Part shown: positions 15,838 to 23,877 of the stretch, one piece after another
Numbering within the stretch: position 1 is the stretch's first letter
How the letters are laid out: each line of letters begins with the position of its first letter
Assembly (NCBI GenBank): GCA_002440705.1
Contig: DJVA01000042.1
Location: 1 to 40,113 of the forward strand
Length of the DNA: 40,113 bases
Direction: 5' to 3'
From: Flavobacteriaceae bacterium UBA6268
Lineage (GTDB): Bacteria; Bacteroidota; Bacteroidia; Flavobacteriales; Flavobacteriaceae
The notes under the pieces: generated by a model
Databases searched by the model: none
The model's input: the letters and a program-made list of their open reading frames with translations, nothing else
What the model was told of the DNA's origin: nothing
Made by a program: the position numbers and the translations under genes

Positions 15838-15886
15838 AATAGGGCATTTGTCGTATTGATGGCAAGGGACAAAGCACCTATTTTTA
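15838..15886 (+). promoter_or_regulatory. Shared palindrome (site F) with promoter of the response regulator
   Basis: AATAGGGCATTTGTCGTATT at 15838-15857 has a perfect left half and two changes in the right half. TTG lies at 15856-15858, followed by 20 nt and TATTTTTA at 15879-15886 as the -7 box; the ATG is at 15908. Its presence here suggests that the regulator controls its own gene. Confidence 0.72.
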
Positions 15887-15907
15887 GAATCACTAAACTG
15901 CCAATCC

Positions 15908-16558
15908 ATGAGTCTCAAAATTGCCATTGTTGATGACAACTCGTTTCTAATCCATGCCATAAAGGAAAAACTCTCTTTTTTTGAAGAGGTGAGCATCAAA
16001 CATACAGCCCTGAATGGCAGTGAGATTTTGGCAAAGCTCGAAGAAAATCACAACATCGATGTTATTTTAATGGACATTGAAATGCCGGTCCTGAACGGGA
16101 TTGAGACCACGCAGGTGGTGAAGCAGAAGTATCCGCACATCAAGATCATCATGCTGACGGCTTTTGACAATGACGAGAATATCTTCAATGCCATCAAAGC
16201 GGGTGCCGATGGGTATTTGTTGAAGGAAATCAACCCCAAGGATTTGTACGAAGGCATAAAGGAAACGCTCAACGGCGGTGCTGCTATGAATCCTTCCATC
16301 GCCCTCAAAACCTTAAAGCTGTTGCGCAATCCACTGTCCATTGAAAACGAAAAGGACAAGGAGGACATTTCCCTAAGCAAGCGGGAGGTGGAAGTCTTGG
16401 AGCAGCTCAGTACGGGCCTCAGCTACACGGTGATTGCGGACCACCTATTTCTATCGCCCAGTACCGTTCGAAAGCACATTGAAAACATTTACCAAAAGTT
16501 ACAGGTACACAGCAAGATCGAGGCCGTGCAAAAGGCCAAGCGGCATAATATTATTTAG
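15908..16558 (+). CDS. LuxR/NarL-family response regulator
   Basis: Protein of 216 residues. An N-terminal receiver domain (KIAIVDDNSFLIHAIKEKL, phospho-acceptor Asp56 in VILMDIEMP, conserved Thr in MLTAFD and Lys in YLLKEI) is joined to a C-terminal LuxR-type helix-turn-helix at about residues 155-214 (LSKREVEVLEQLSTG, then LFLSPSTVRKHIENIYQKL). This class is activated by HisKA_3 kinases, two of which lie directly upstream, and usually binds inverted repeats near -40 as a dimer. It is the natural candidate to bind the six shared palindromes, one of which lies before its own gene. Transcription runs towards metK on the opposite strand; the 54-nt gap between the two shows no hairpin terminator. 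Confidence 0.93.
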   Translation: MSLKIAIVDDNSFLIHAIKEKLSFFEEVSIKHTALNGSEILAKLEENHNIDVILMDIEMPVLNGIETTQVVKQKYPHIKIIMLTAFDNDENIFNAIKAGADGYLLKEINPKDLYEGIKETLNGGAAMNPSIALKTLKLLRNPLSIENEKDKEDISLSKREVEVLEQLSTGLSYTVIADHLFLSPSTVRKHIENIYQKLQVHSKIEAVQKAKRHNII

Positions 16559-16612
16559 TGGTGCAAGTTGAATGTTTCAGTTTAGAACGACACGAAAGAA
16601 TCAATTCGAAGA

Positions 16613-17869
16613 CTACAACCCAAACGCTTTCTTCACCCTATCCACATAATCCAGTTTTTCCCAGGTAAAGAGTTCTACTTCCAAGGTTTTAGATTGGTTG
16701 TCGGGGGTGAAAAAGGTTTTGGAAACCACTTCATTGGTGCGTCCCATGTGGCCATAGGCTGCCGTTTCGGAATAGATGGGTTGCCGCAACTTGAGCCGTT
16801 CTTCGATAGCTGCTGGGCGCATATCAAAAATAGCGGAAACCTTTTTTGCGATTTCTCCGTTGGTTAGAGTTACCTTGGAAGTGCCATACGTATCGATAAA
16901 AATACCCATGGGTTCTACCACACCAATGGCATAGCTTACCTGCACCAACACTTCGTCGCACACCCCAGCTGCTACCAAATTTTTGGCGATATGCCTTGTG
17001 GCGTAGGCAGCAGAGCGGTCTACCTTGGATGGGTCTTTTCCGCTAAAGGCCCCACCACCATGAGCCCCTTTACCGCCGTAAGTATCCACAATAATCTTAC
17101 GCCCCGTCAAGCCCGTGTCGCCATGGGGTCCACCAATCACAAACTTGCCTGTGGGGTTGATGTGGTATTTGATTTGATCGTTGAACAGCGCTTGGGTCTC
17201 CGGCTTCAATTGTGCTTTTACCCTTGGGATGAGGATGTTGATGAGGTCGTTTTTGATTTTAGCGAGCATGCGGGCCTCGTCGGTATCGAAGTCATCATGT
17301 TGGGTGGAAATGACGATGGCATCGATGCGGATGGGTTGGTTATCGTCGCTGTATTCAATGGTGACTTGACTTTTAGAATCTGGACGCAAATAAGGAATTT
17401 CAGTTCCTTCGCGCCGCAGTTTGGAGAGTTCGATGAGGATCTTGTGGGAAAGGTCCAGGGCCAGTGGCATGTAATTCTCTGTTTCCTTGGAGGCATAACC
17501 GAACATCATCCCTTGGTCCCCTGCGCCCTGCTCTTCTTTGCTGGCACGGTCTACCCCTCGGTTGATGTCCTCGCTTTGTTCGTGGATGGCCGAAAAGACC
17601 CCACAGGAGTTACCGTCAAATTGGTATTCGCCTTTGGTATAACCAATTTTGTTGATGGTATCCCTTGCAATTTTTTGAACATCGAGGTACACATTCGATT
17701 TCACTTCGCCCGCCAGTACTACCTGTCCCGTGGTAACCAAAGTCTCGCAAGCTACCTTGGAATTGGGGTCGAAGGCCAGAAAATGGTCAATCAACGCATC
17801 ACTGATTTGGTCTGCTACTTTGTCGGGATGTCCTTCCGATACACTTTCGGAAGTAAATAAATATGCCAT
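16613..17869 (-). CDS. metK: S-adenosylmethionine synthetase
   Basis: Makes S-adenosylmethionine from methionine and ATP. The 418-residue protein has the family motifs: FTSESVSEGHPDK at the N-terminus, GAGDQGMMFGYA in the middle, GPHGDTGLTGRKI and the P-loop-like GGGAFSGKDPSKVDRSAAY. The start MAYLFTSES at 17869 is preferred; an in-frame ATG three codons upstream (17878) is possible. The Bacteroidota form carries a charged insertion around residues 170-200 (RPDSKSQVTIEYSDDNQPI). The leader of about 110 nt contains a SAM-II-like motif (17929-17978), which would be product feedback on the SAM-forming enzyme. It is divergent from the ilv-thr operon. Confidence 0.97.
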   Translation of the reverse strand: MAYLFTSESVSEGHPDKVADQISDALIDHFLAFDPNSKVACETLVTTGQVVLAGEVKSNVYLDVQKIARDTINKIGYTKGEYQFDGNSCGVFSAIHEQSEDINRGVDRASKEEQGAGDQGMMFGYASKETENYMPLALDLSHKILIELSKLRREGTEIPYLRPDSKSQVTIEYSDDNQPIRIDAIVISTQHDDFDTDEARMLAKIKNDLINILIPRVKAQLKPETQALFNDQIKYHINPTGKFVIGGPHGDTGLTGRKIIVDTYGGKGAHGGGAFSGKDPSKVDRSAAYATRHIAKNLVAAGVCDEVLVQVSYAIGVVEPMGIFIDTYGTSKVTLTNGEIAKKVSAIFDMRPAAIEERLKLRQPIYSETAAYGHMGRTNEVVSKTFFTPDNQSKTLEVELFTWEKLDYVDRVKKAFGL

Positions 17870-17928
17870 AAAAACCAATTTATGCGGTCCGAATTTGAGC
17901 TGAAGCTACGCTAGGGAGTTTTACTACT

Positions 17929-17978
17929 GCCTTTAGCATTTTTTTACAGAGGTTGCAATCAGTCAAATCTTTCCTCAG
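17929..17978 (-). ncRNA. Candidate SAM-II-like riboswitch in the metK leader
   Basis: On the minus strand, stem 1 is CTGAGG (17978-17973) with CCTCTG. It closes a loop containing GATTT and TTGCAA, and the strand continues GTAAA, then GCTAAAGG. This order (stem, GAUUU...UUGCA loop, stem, GUAAA...GCUAAA) is what I know of the SAM-II (metA) riboswitch. ACTG in the loop (complement of 17960-17963) can pair with CAGT just after GCTAAAGG (complement of 17926-17929), giving the H-type pseudoknot. The RNA would begin at the predicted transcription start and end about 60 nt before the metK ATG. The call rests on memory of the consensus, without an alignment or covariance score. Confidence 0.62.
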
Positions 17979-17986
17979 AAACGGGG

Positions 17987-17994
17987 CAAATGTA
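17987..17994 (-). promoter_or_regulatory. Predicted metK -7 promoter box
   Basis: The minus strand reads TACATTTG, a full TAnnTTTG match. Transcription would start near 17980, at the base of the SAM-II-like stem. The -33 element is less clear; a TTTG lies slightly further upstream than usual. Confidence 0.6.
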
Positions 17995-18082
17995 CGTATT
18001 TATAAATTAGTACGAAAGCAAAGCGGTGGTAATAAACAATGGGATTTCTTTTTCTGAAAAACAAAAAAACCTACCGATAATT

Positions 18083-18112
18083 TTGAAATGTTGCAATTAT
18101 TTGCCAGCTTTG
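18083..18112 (+). promoter_or_regulatory. Predicted promoter of the ilv-thr operon
   Basis: TTG at 18083-18085, a 19-nt spacer and CAGCTTTG at 18105-18112. Transcription would start around 18119, only a base or two before the leader-peptide ATG at 18121, so the leader peptide may be read from a nearly leaderless RNA. The stretch between here and the metK promoter (17995-18082) shows nothing further. Confidence 0.55.
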
Positions 18113-18120
18113 AAACTACA

Positions 18121-18171
18121 ATGAGTACCCCCGTAAATACCGTAATTAGTTCCATTACCGTCATTTGTTGA
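18121..18171 (+). CDS. ilv-thr operon leader peptide (Thr/Val/Ile-rich)
   Basis: A 16-codon open frame followed by TGA, encoding MSTPVNTVISSITVIC. Nine of the 16 residues are Thr (3), Val (3) or Ile (3), the three amino acids whose pathways are encoded downstream; there is no Leu, which has its own operon. It stops 35 nt before an intrinsic terminator and lies directly upstream of ilvD. This is the layout of classical ribosome-mediated attenuators such as those of E. coli thr and ilvGMEDA. I infer that ribosomes stalling on these codons when Thr, Val or Ile is scarce allow readthrough. Translation of so short an ORF cannot be proved from sequence, but the composition is hard to explain by chance. 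Confidence 0.78.
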   Translation: MSTPVNTVISSITVIC

Positions 18172-18176
18172 CCGTA

Positions 18177-18239
18177 GGGGATGGTATTTTCATAAATATT
18201 GAATTAAAAGCCTTCCCAAATTCTGGAAGGCTTTTTTTA
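18177..18239 (+). terminator. Attenuator: antiterminator and terminator hairpins
   Basis: The terminator stem AGCCTTCC (18209-18216) pairs with GGAAGGCT (18225-18232), loop CAAATTCT, flanked by A- and T-runs. An alternative pairing joins GGGATGGT plus TTTT (within 18178-18190) to AAAAGCCTTCCC (18206-18217), with one mismatch, one wobble and a short bulge, which would break the terminator. A ribosome waiting at the leader stop codon (18169-18171) would cover the GGGATGG strand and favour termination; one stalled earlier would leave it free. From 18240 to 18406 I see no further hairpin or gene. Confidence 0.75.
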
Positions 18240-18406
18240 TTGGAACAACTTAAGCGACTGGATGTCGTAAAATAATGTTTTTAAAAAACTGATAATCAAC
18301 TAACTAATTAAAAAATAAACCCATTGGATTTATGTAAGGAACCTAAATTGGCAAAAGGAGGGAATCTTTTTACAATACCTTCGAAATCCCTATAAACAAA
18401 GGAAGC

Positions 18407-20095
18407 ATGGCAAACAGCAAACCATTGAATACCTATAGCAAGACCGTAACCCAAGATCCTACCCAGCCAGCGGCCCAGGCCATGCTTCACGCTATTGGGC
18501 TAACCACGGAAGATTTTTACAAACCACTGGTGGGGATAGCGAGTACGGGCTATGAAGGAAACCCTTGCAACATGCACCTCAACGATTTGGCCCTACTGGC
18601 CAAGCAAGGAACGTTGCAAGAAGATGTGGTGGGATTGATTTTCAACACCATTGGCGTGAGTGATGGGATTTCCATGGGGACCCCTGGCATGCGCTATTCC
18701 CTTCCTTCCCGCGATATCATTGCCGATTCCATGGAAACGGTGGTCCAGGCGATGAGTTACGATGGGTTGATTACGGTAGTAGGCTGCGACAAAAACATGC
18801 CGGGAGCTCTCATGGCAATGATCCGTTTAAACCGACCCTCCATTTTGGTATACGGAGGAACCATCGATTCGGGCTGTCACAACGGAAAGAAACTGGATGT
18901 GGTTTCGGCCTTTGAAGCTTGGGGCAGTAAAGTAGCTGGGACCATGACGGAAACGGAATTCCGGCATGTGGTGGAAAAAGCCTGTCCCGGTGCTGGTGCT
19001 TGTGGTGGCATGTATACAGCCAATACCATGGCTTCGGCCATTGAAGCATTGGGGATGACACTGCCTTATAATTCGTCCAACCCCGCAACCAGCGAGGCCA
19101 AAAAACAGGAAGCTATAGCTGCTGGAAAAGCGATGCGTTTATTGTTGGAAAGGGATATAAAACCTAGTGATATCATCACACGGAAATCCCTTGAAAATGC
19201 GATACGCCTCATCACCATTTTGGGAGGCTCTACCAATGCCGTTTTACACTTCTTGGCCATCGCAAGAGCGGCCCGTATCGATTTTACTTTGGCCGATTTC
19301 CAGGCCATCAGCGATACGACTCCCTTCTTGGCCGATTTGAAACCAAGCGGACGGTTTTTGATGGAAGACGTCCATGCTATTGGGGGCATTCCTTCGGTGT
19401 TGAAATACTTGCTTCAAAAAGGATTACTCCATGGCGATTGCTTAACGGTGACCGGAAAGACCTTGGCCGAAAACCTGTTGGATGCGAAGGATTTACCCAA
19501 AGACCAAGAAGTTATTACGCCGTTGGAGCATCCTATTAAGGTGACAGGGCATCTGCAAATGCTTTATGGCAATTTGGCGGAAGAAGGGAGTGTAGCCAAA
19601 ATTACAGGCAAGGAAGGATTGCGTTTCTCTGGAAAGGCCAAGGTATTCAATAGTGAGTACGAAGCCAACGATGGGATTCGGGACGGTAAAGTGGAAAAAG
19701 GCGACGTGGTGGTCATCCGCTACGAAGGGCCAAAAGGAGGCCCAGGAATGCCCGAAATGTTGAAACCCACTGCGGCGATCATTGGCGCAGGATTGGGTAA
19801 GGACGTTGCCTTAATTACCGACGGGCGTTTTTCGGGAGGTACCCACGGTTTTGTAGTAGGACACATTACTCCCGAAGCTCAAGTTGGGGGAACAATTGCC
19901 TTGGTTAAGGATGGAGACCCCATTACCATTGATGCCGATACCAAAACCATTACCCTAGAAGTTTCTGAAACCGAACTTCAAGAACGAAAAAAACATTGGT
20001 CGCCCCCACAACTCAAGTTTGAAAGGGGCGTATTGTATAAATATGCCAAAACGGTTGCATCGGCCTCCAAAGGCTGTGTGACAGACGAATTTTAA
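18407..20095 (+). CDS. ilvD: Dihydroxy-acid dehydratase
   Basis: Dehydrates dihydroxy-isovalerate and dihydroxy-methylvalerate to the 2-keto acids that precede valine and isoleucine. The protein has 562 residues, the normal family length. Three iron-sulfur ligand regions are visible: GNPCNMH near the N-terminus, VVGCDKNMPGALMAM (the family signature) and CPGAGACGGMYTANTMA. The C-terminal half has the conserved ALITDGRFSGGTHGFVVGHI block. It is the first structural gene of the eight-gene ilv-thr operon, 235 nt after the leader peptide stop, with ilvB starting 10 nt after its stop. Confidence 0.97.
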   Translation: MANSKPLNTYSKTVTQDPTQPAAQAMLHAIGLTTEDFYKPLVGIASTGYEGNPCNMHLNDLALLAKQGTLQEDVVGLIFNTIGVSDGISMGTPGMRYSLPSRDIIADSMETVVQAMSYDGLITVVGCDKNMPGALMAMIRLNRPSILVYGGTIDSGCHNGKKLDVVSAFEAWGSKVAGTMTETEFRHVVEKACPGAGACGGMYTANTMASAIEALGMTLPYNSSNPATSEAKKQEAIAAGKAMRLLLERDIKPSDIITRKSLENAIRLITILGGSTNAVLHFLAIARAARIDFTLADFQAISDTTPFLADLKPSGRFLMEDVHAIGGIPSVLKYLLQKGLLHGDCLTVTGKTLAENLLDAKDLPKDQEVITPLEHPIKVTGHLQMLYGNLAEEGSVAKITGKEGLRFSGKAKVFNSEYEANDGIRDGKVEKGDVVVIRYEGPKGGPGMPEMLKPTAAIIGAGLGKDVALITDGRFSGGTHGFVVGHITPEAQVGGTIALVKDGDPITIDADTKTITLEVSETELQERKKHWSPPQLKFERGVLYKYAKTVASASKGCVTDEF

Positions 20096-20105
20096 TAAAC
20101 GCTTT

Positions 20106-21836
20106 ATGCAAACAAAGACATTACAAAAGGAAGCCATGACCCAAAAAAAGGAGCGCATTTCCGGAAGCGAAGCCGTAGTTCGCTGCCTTTTGGCAGAAGG
20201 GGTGAACATCTTGTATGGATATCCCGGAGGGGCCATTATGCCGGTGTATGATGAATTGTTTAAATATCGGGACCAAATCCATCATGTGCTAACGCGTCAT
20301 GAGCAAGGAGCCACCCACGCGGCTCAGGGGTTTGCCCGAATTTCAGGAAAAGTTGGGGTAGCCATTGCCACGTCGGGTCCGGGTGCCACCAATTTGATAA
20401 CCGGCATCGCCGATGCCCAAATCGATTCGACGCCCATTGTTTGCATCACGGGCCAAGTTGGCTCGCATTTGTTGGGGAGTGATGCCTTTCAGGAAACGGA
20501 TATTGTTGGCATTTCAACACCCGTTACCAAATGGAACCATCAAATTACCAAAGCTTCTGAAATCCCTGAGGTTTTTGCGAAAGCATTTTACATTGCAAAA
20601 AGTGGTAGGCCAGGCCCAGTATTGATTGACATTACCAAGGATGCCCAGTTTGAGGAATTCGATTTTTCCTATGAAAAATGCACAGGAATTCGCAGTTACA
20701 AACCCGTTCCCACATTGGAGCCATTAGCCGTGGCAAAGGCTGCGGAAATCATCAACCAAGCCAAAAAGCCTTTCATTGTATGGGGACAGGGCATTATTTT
20801 AGGTGAAGCGGAAGCTGAACTTAAAGCGGTAATCGAAAAGGCCGGTATCCCTGCAGCTTGGACTATTCTGGGGGCTTCAGCACTTCCTTCTTCCCACCCT
20901 TTGAATGTGGGTATGGTAGGGATGCATGGTAATTATGCACCCAACAAACTCACGAACGAGTGCGACGTGCTCATTGCCATTGGGATGCGTTTCGACGATC
21001 GGGTGACAGGGAATTTGAATACCTATGCAAAACAGGCGAAAATCATCCACTTTGAAATCGATCCTGCCGAAGTAAACAAAAATGTAAAAGTAGATTTGGC
21101 GGTTTTGGGCGATGCCAAGGAAAGCCTTTCCCAGTTGCTTCCATTGCTGAAGGAGCAAGACCATGCTTCCTGGTTGCAAAAATTTAAGGACTTGTATCAA
21201 GTGGAATACGAACAAATCATCCAAAACGATCTCTACCCCACTAAAGAGGGATTGACCATGGGAGAGGTCTTGAAAGAAATCAATTTACAAACCAAGGGGC
21301 AGGCTGCCATCGTATCGGATGTGGGGCAGCACCAAATGATTGCTTGTCGTTATGCCGAATTCAATCAAACCAAAAGCAACATCACTTCCGGAGGGTTAGG
21401 AACCATGGGGTTTGCCCTCCCTGCAGCCATTGGGGCCAAAATGGCAGTACCTGAACGGGAAGTGGTAGCGATCATCGGCGATGGGGGGTATCAAATGACC
21501 ATTCAGGAATTGGGCACCATTTTTCAAACTCGGGTTCCCGTAAAGATTGTGGTGTTGAACAACAATTTCCTCGGAATGGTACGCCAATGGCAGCAATTGT
21601 TTTTCGACAAGCGTTATGCTGCCACCGAATTGATCAACCCCGATTTTGTTCAAATAGCCCAAGGTTATGCCATCAAGGCACAAAAAGTAACGAAAAGGGA
21701 CGATTTGGGCAAGGCCGTTCAGGAAATGATGGAACACGAAGGCCCTTATTTTCTGGAAGTGAGCGTGGAAAAGGAAGACAATGTATTTCCGATGATCCCT
21801 ACGGGATCGTCTGTTTCAGACATAAGATTGCACTAA
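20106..21836 (+). CDS. ilvB: Acetolactate synthase, catalytic (large) subunit
   Basis: Condenses two pyruvates, or pyruvate with 2-ketobutyrate, using thiamine diphosphate. The protein has 576 residues. It shows the activating glutamate motif (TRHEQGATHAAQGFAR), the conserved YGYPGGAIMPVYDE start, and the C-terminal TPP-binding block GDGGYQMTIQELGTI ending in NNNFLGMVRQWQ. The start at 20106 gives a short N-terminal extension; an in-frame ATG at 20136 (MTQKKERISGSEAV) is an alternative. The regulatory subunit follows 2 nt after the stop, so the two are probably translationally coupled. Confidence 0.97.
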   Translation: MQTKTLQKEAMTQKKERISGSEAVVRCLLAEGVNILYGYPGGAIMPVYDELFKYRDQIHHVLTRHEQGATHAAQGFARISGKVGVAIATSGPGATNLITGIADAQIDSTPIVCITGQVGSHLLGSDAFQETDIVGISTPVTKWNHQITKASEIPEVFAKAFYIAKSGRPGPVLIDITKDAQFEEFDFSYEKCTGIRSYKPVPTLEPLAVAKAAEIINQAKKPFIVWGQGIILGEAEAELKAVIEKAGIPAAWTILGASALPSSHPLNVGMVGMHGNYAPNKLTNECDVLIAIGMRFDDRVTGNLNTYAKQAKIIHFEIDPAEVNKNVKVDLAVLGDAKESLSQLLPLLKEQDHASWLQKFKDLYQVEYEQIIQNDLYPTKEGLTMGEVLKEINLQTKGQAAIVSDVGQHQMIACRYAEFNQTKSNITSGGLGTMGFALPAAIGAKMAVPEREVVAIIGDGGYQMTIQELGTIFQTRVPVKIVVLNNNFLGMVRQWQQLFFDKRYAATELINPDFVQIAQGYAIKAQKVTKRDDLGKAVQEMMEHEGPYFLEVSVEKEDNVFPMIPTGSSVSDIRLH

Positions 21837-21838
21837 CT

Positions 21839-22372
21839 ATGGAAACAACCAATAAACTTTTTACGGTATCTATTTATACCGAGAACAATGTAGGCCTCCT
21901 AAACCGAATTTCGGCCATTTTTCAACGGCGGCATATCAACATTGAGAGCATTAGTTCGTCCGTTTCGGAAATTGACCAAGTGTCGCGTTGGACTATTGTG
22001 GTGGAAACCACCGAAACCCAGATGCGCAAGATCATCGGACAAATCGAAAAACAAGTAGAAGTGATTAAGGCCTATTACCATACCGATGAGGAAATCATTT
22101 ACCAAGAATCCTGTTTGTTCAAAATAAAAAGTGATTTGTTGTTTGAAGAACGCCAAATACAAAACATTATCAAGGAGAGCAATTCCAGGATCGTTACAGT
22201 AAGCCGAGAGTTTTTTGTTTTGGAAAAATCGGGACGTCGTAGTGAGGTAGACCTGTTGTATCGTGAATTGAAACCTTTTGGCATCATGCAATTTGTACGA
22301 TCGGGAAGGATTGCCGTAACCAAACAAGAGATGAAAATAACCCAAATGCTGGAGTCATTTGCCAGTGTCTAA
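21839..22372 (+). CDS. ilvN: Acetolactate synthase, regulatory (small) subunit
   Basis: A 177-residue partner of IlvB. The N-terminal ACT domain begins LFTVSIYTENNVGLLNRISAIFQRRHINIESISSS, the valine-binding module of this family; a second, more divergent domain covers about residues 80-170 (LFKIKSDLLFEERQIQNIIKE). It confers feedback sensitivity on the catalytic subunit. The true start is ATG 21839, two bases past the ilvB stop; an open frame extends far upstream inside ilvB, but that part is a shadow. The symbol ilvH would be equally valid. Confidence 0.95.
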   Translation: METTNKLFTVSIYTENNVGLLNRISAIFQRRHINIESISSSVSEIDQVSRWTIVVETTETQMRKIIGQIEKQVEVIKAYYHTDEEIIYQESCLFKIKSDLLFEERQIQNIIKESNSRIVTVSREFFVLEKSGRRSEVDLLYRELKPFGIMQFVRSGRIAVTKQEMKITQMLESFASV

Positions 22373-22382
22373 ATTGTGAACG

Positions 22383-23876
22383 ATGAAAAATTATTTCAAC
22401 ACCCTTAATTTACGTGAAAAGTTAGAACAACTCGGGAAGTGCCGATTCATGGATTCCTCCGAATTTTCTGAAGGAATAGATGCTTTGGAAGGCAAGAAAA
22501 TAGTGATACTGGGATGTGGAGCCCAAGGCCTCAACCAAGGTCTCAACATGCGCGATTCGGGCTTGGATGTAGCTTATGCCTTGAGATCGGAAGCCATTGC
22601 ACAACAAAGGGCATCCTACAAGAATGCCACTACACATGATTTTGAGGTGGGAACTTTTGAAGAACTAATTCCTAAGGCGGATCTGGTATGCAACCTCACT
22701 CCGGACAAGCAGCATACCCCTGTGATCCAAAAAGTGGTTCCCTTAATGAAAAGAGGAGCTACGCTTTCGTATTCCCATGGTTTCAACATTGTGGAAGAGG
22801 GCATGCACATTCGGGAGGATCTTACGGTAATCATGGTGGCGCCCAAATGCCCAGGATCGGAGGTTCGGGAGGAATACAAACGCGGTTTTGGAGTACCAAC
22901 CCTCATTGCGGTGCATCCACAGAACGACCCCGAGGGTAAAGGATTGGAGCAAGCCAAAGCCTATGCCTTCGCCACAGGCGGTCATCGTGCTGGGGTATTG
23001 GAATCTTCTTTTGTGGCCGAGGTGAAAAGTGATTTGATGGGAGAACAGACCATACTTTGTGGCGTGTTGCAAACCGGTTCCATCTTGTGTTTTGATAAGA
23101 TGATTGAACAAGGTGTGGAGCCTGCATACGCATCGAAATTGATTCAATACGGATGGGAAACTTTGACCGAGGCCTTGAAGCACGGTGGAATTACGAACCT
23201 AATGGATCGACTGTCCAATCCAGCCAAAATACGTGCTTATGCATTGGCCGAGCAATTGAAGGAAATCCTTACTCCATTGTTTCAAAAACATATGGACGAC
23301 ATCATGAGCGGAGCCTTCTCTAACGGTATGATGGAAGATTGGGGCAACGACGATGCCAATCTGTTGAAATGGCGTGCTGCTACTGCTGAAACGGCTTTTG
23401 AAAAAACCGAACCTACCCCAGATCATATTCCCGAACAGGCTTATTTTGATCATGGCACCTTGATGACTGCCTTCGTGAAGGCTGGAGTAGAACTGGCCTT
23501 TGAGACCATGGTGTCTTCTGGCATCATTCAGGAATCTGCCTATTACGAATCGTTGCACGAGTTGCCATTGATTGCCAATACCATTGCCCGCAAGAAGTTG
23601 TACGAAATGAACCGGATTATTTCAGATACGGCAGAGTATGGTTGTTATTTGTTCGATCATTCTGCGAAACCATTGCTTCAAGATTTTATGAAGGGCATTC
23701 TGCCAACGGATATCGGGAAATCGGCCCCAAACAGGAGTGTTGATAACGTAATGTTGATCAAAGTAAACGAAGCCATTGCGGCGCATCCCATAGAACATAT
23801 CGGGAAGGTGCTGCGAGGTGCCATGACTGAAATGAAAACCATTAATACCACCAAAACCGTACTGGAAGAAGCTTAA
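22383..23876 (+). CDS. ilvC: Ketol-acid reductoisomerase, class II (long form)
   Basis: Isomerises and reduces acetolactate or acetohydroxybutyrate with NADPH. At 497 residues it is the long class II form (as in E. coli and plants) rather than the roughly 330-residue class I form, and it has a duplicated C-terminal helical domain. Motifs: the nucleotide-binding glycines VILGCGAQGLNQGLNMRDSG, LSYSHGFNIVEEG, MVAPKCPGSEVREEYKRG, and the metal-ligand stretches SDLMGEQTILCG and SDTAEYGCYLF. It starts 10 nt after ilvN; one base separates its stop from the next ATG. Confidence 0.97.
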   Translation: MKNYFNTLNLREKLEQLGKCRFMDSSEFSEGIDALEGKKIVILGCGAQGLNQGLNMRDSGLDVAYALRSEAIAQQRASYKNATTHDFEVGTFEELIPKADLVCNLTPDKQHTPVIQKVVPLMKRGATLSYSHGFNIVEEGMHIREDLTVIMVAPKCPGSEVREEYKRGFGVPTLIAVHPQNDPEGKGLEQAKAYAFATGGHRAGVLESSFVAEVKSDLMGEQTILCGVLQTGSILCFDKMIEQGVEPAYASKLIQYGWETLTEALKHGGITNLMDRLSNPAKIRAYALAEQLKEILTPLFQKHMDDIMSGAFSNGMMEDWGNDDANLLKWRAATAETAFEKTEPTPDHIPEQAYFDHGTLMTAFVKAGVELAFETMVSSGIIQESAYYESLHELPLIANTIARKKLYEMNRIISDTAEYGCYLFDHSAKPLLQDFMKGILPTDIGKSAPNRSVDNVMLIKVNEAIAAHPIEHIGKVLRGAMTEMKTINTTKTVLEEA

Positions 23877-23877
23877 C

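Noticed and set aside
3458..15857. The recurring AGGGCAATTGCCCT palindromes as ordinary terminators or dispersed repeats such as REP or MITE elements
   Set aside because: Only the copy at 7696-7719 has a T-run. The others precede promoters at a fixed 20-nt distance, on one strand sense and always just before a start codon, which fits operators better than terminators or mobile repeats.
16991..17860. A 289-codon plus-strand frame antisense to metK
   Set aside because: metK on the other strand has full family motifs; the antisense frame does not.
21587..21838. An N-terminal extension of ilvN reading back into ilvB
   Set aside because: The extension lies wholly inside ilvB in another frame; the ACT domain begins right after the ATG at 21839.
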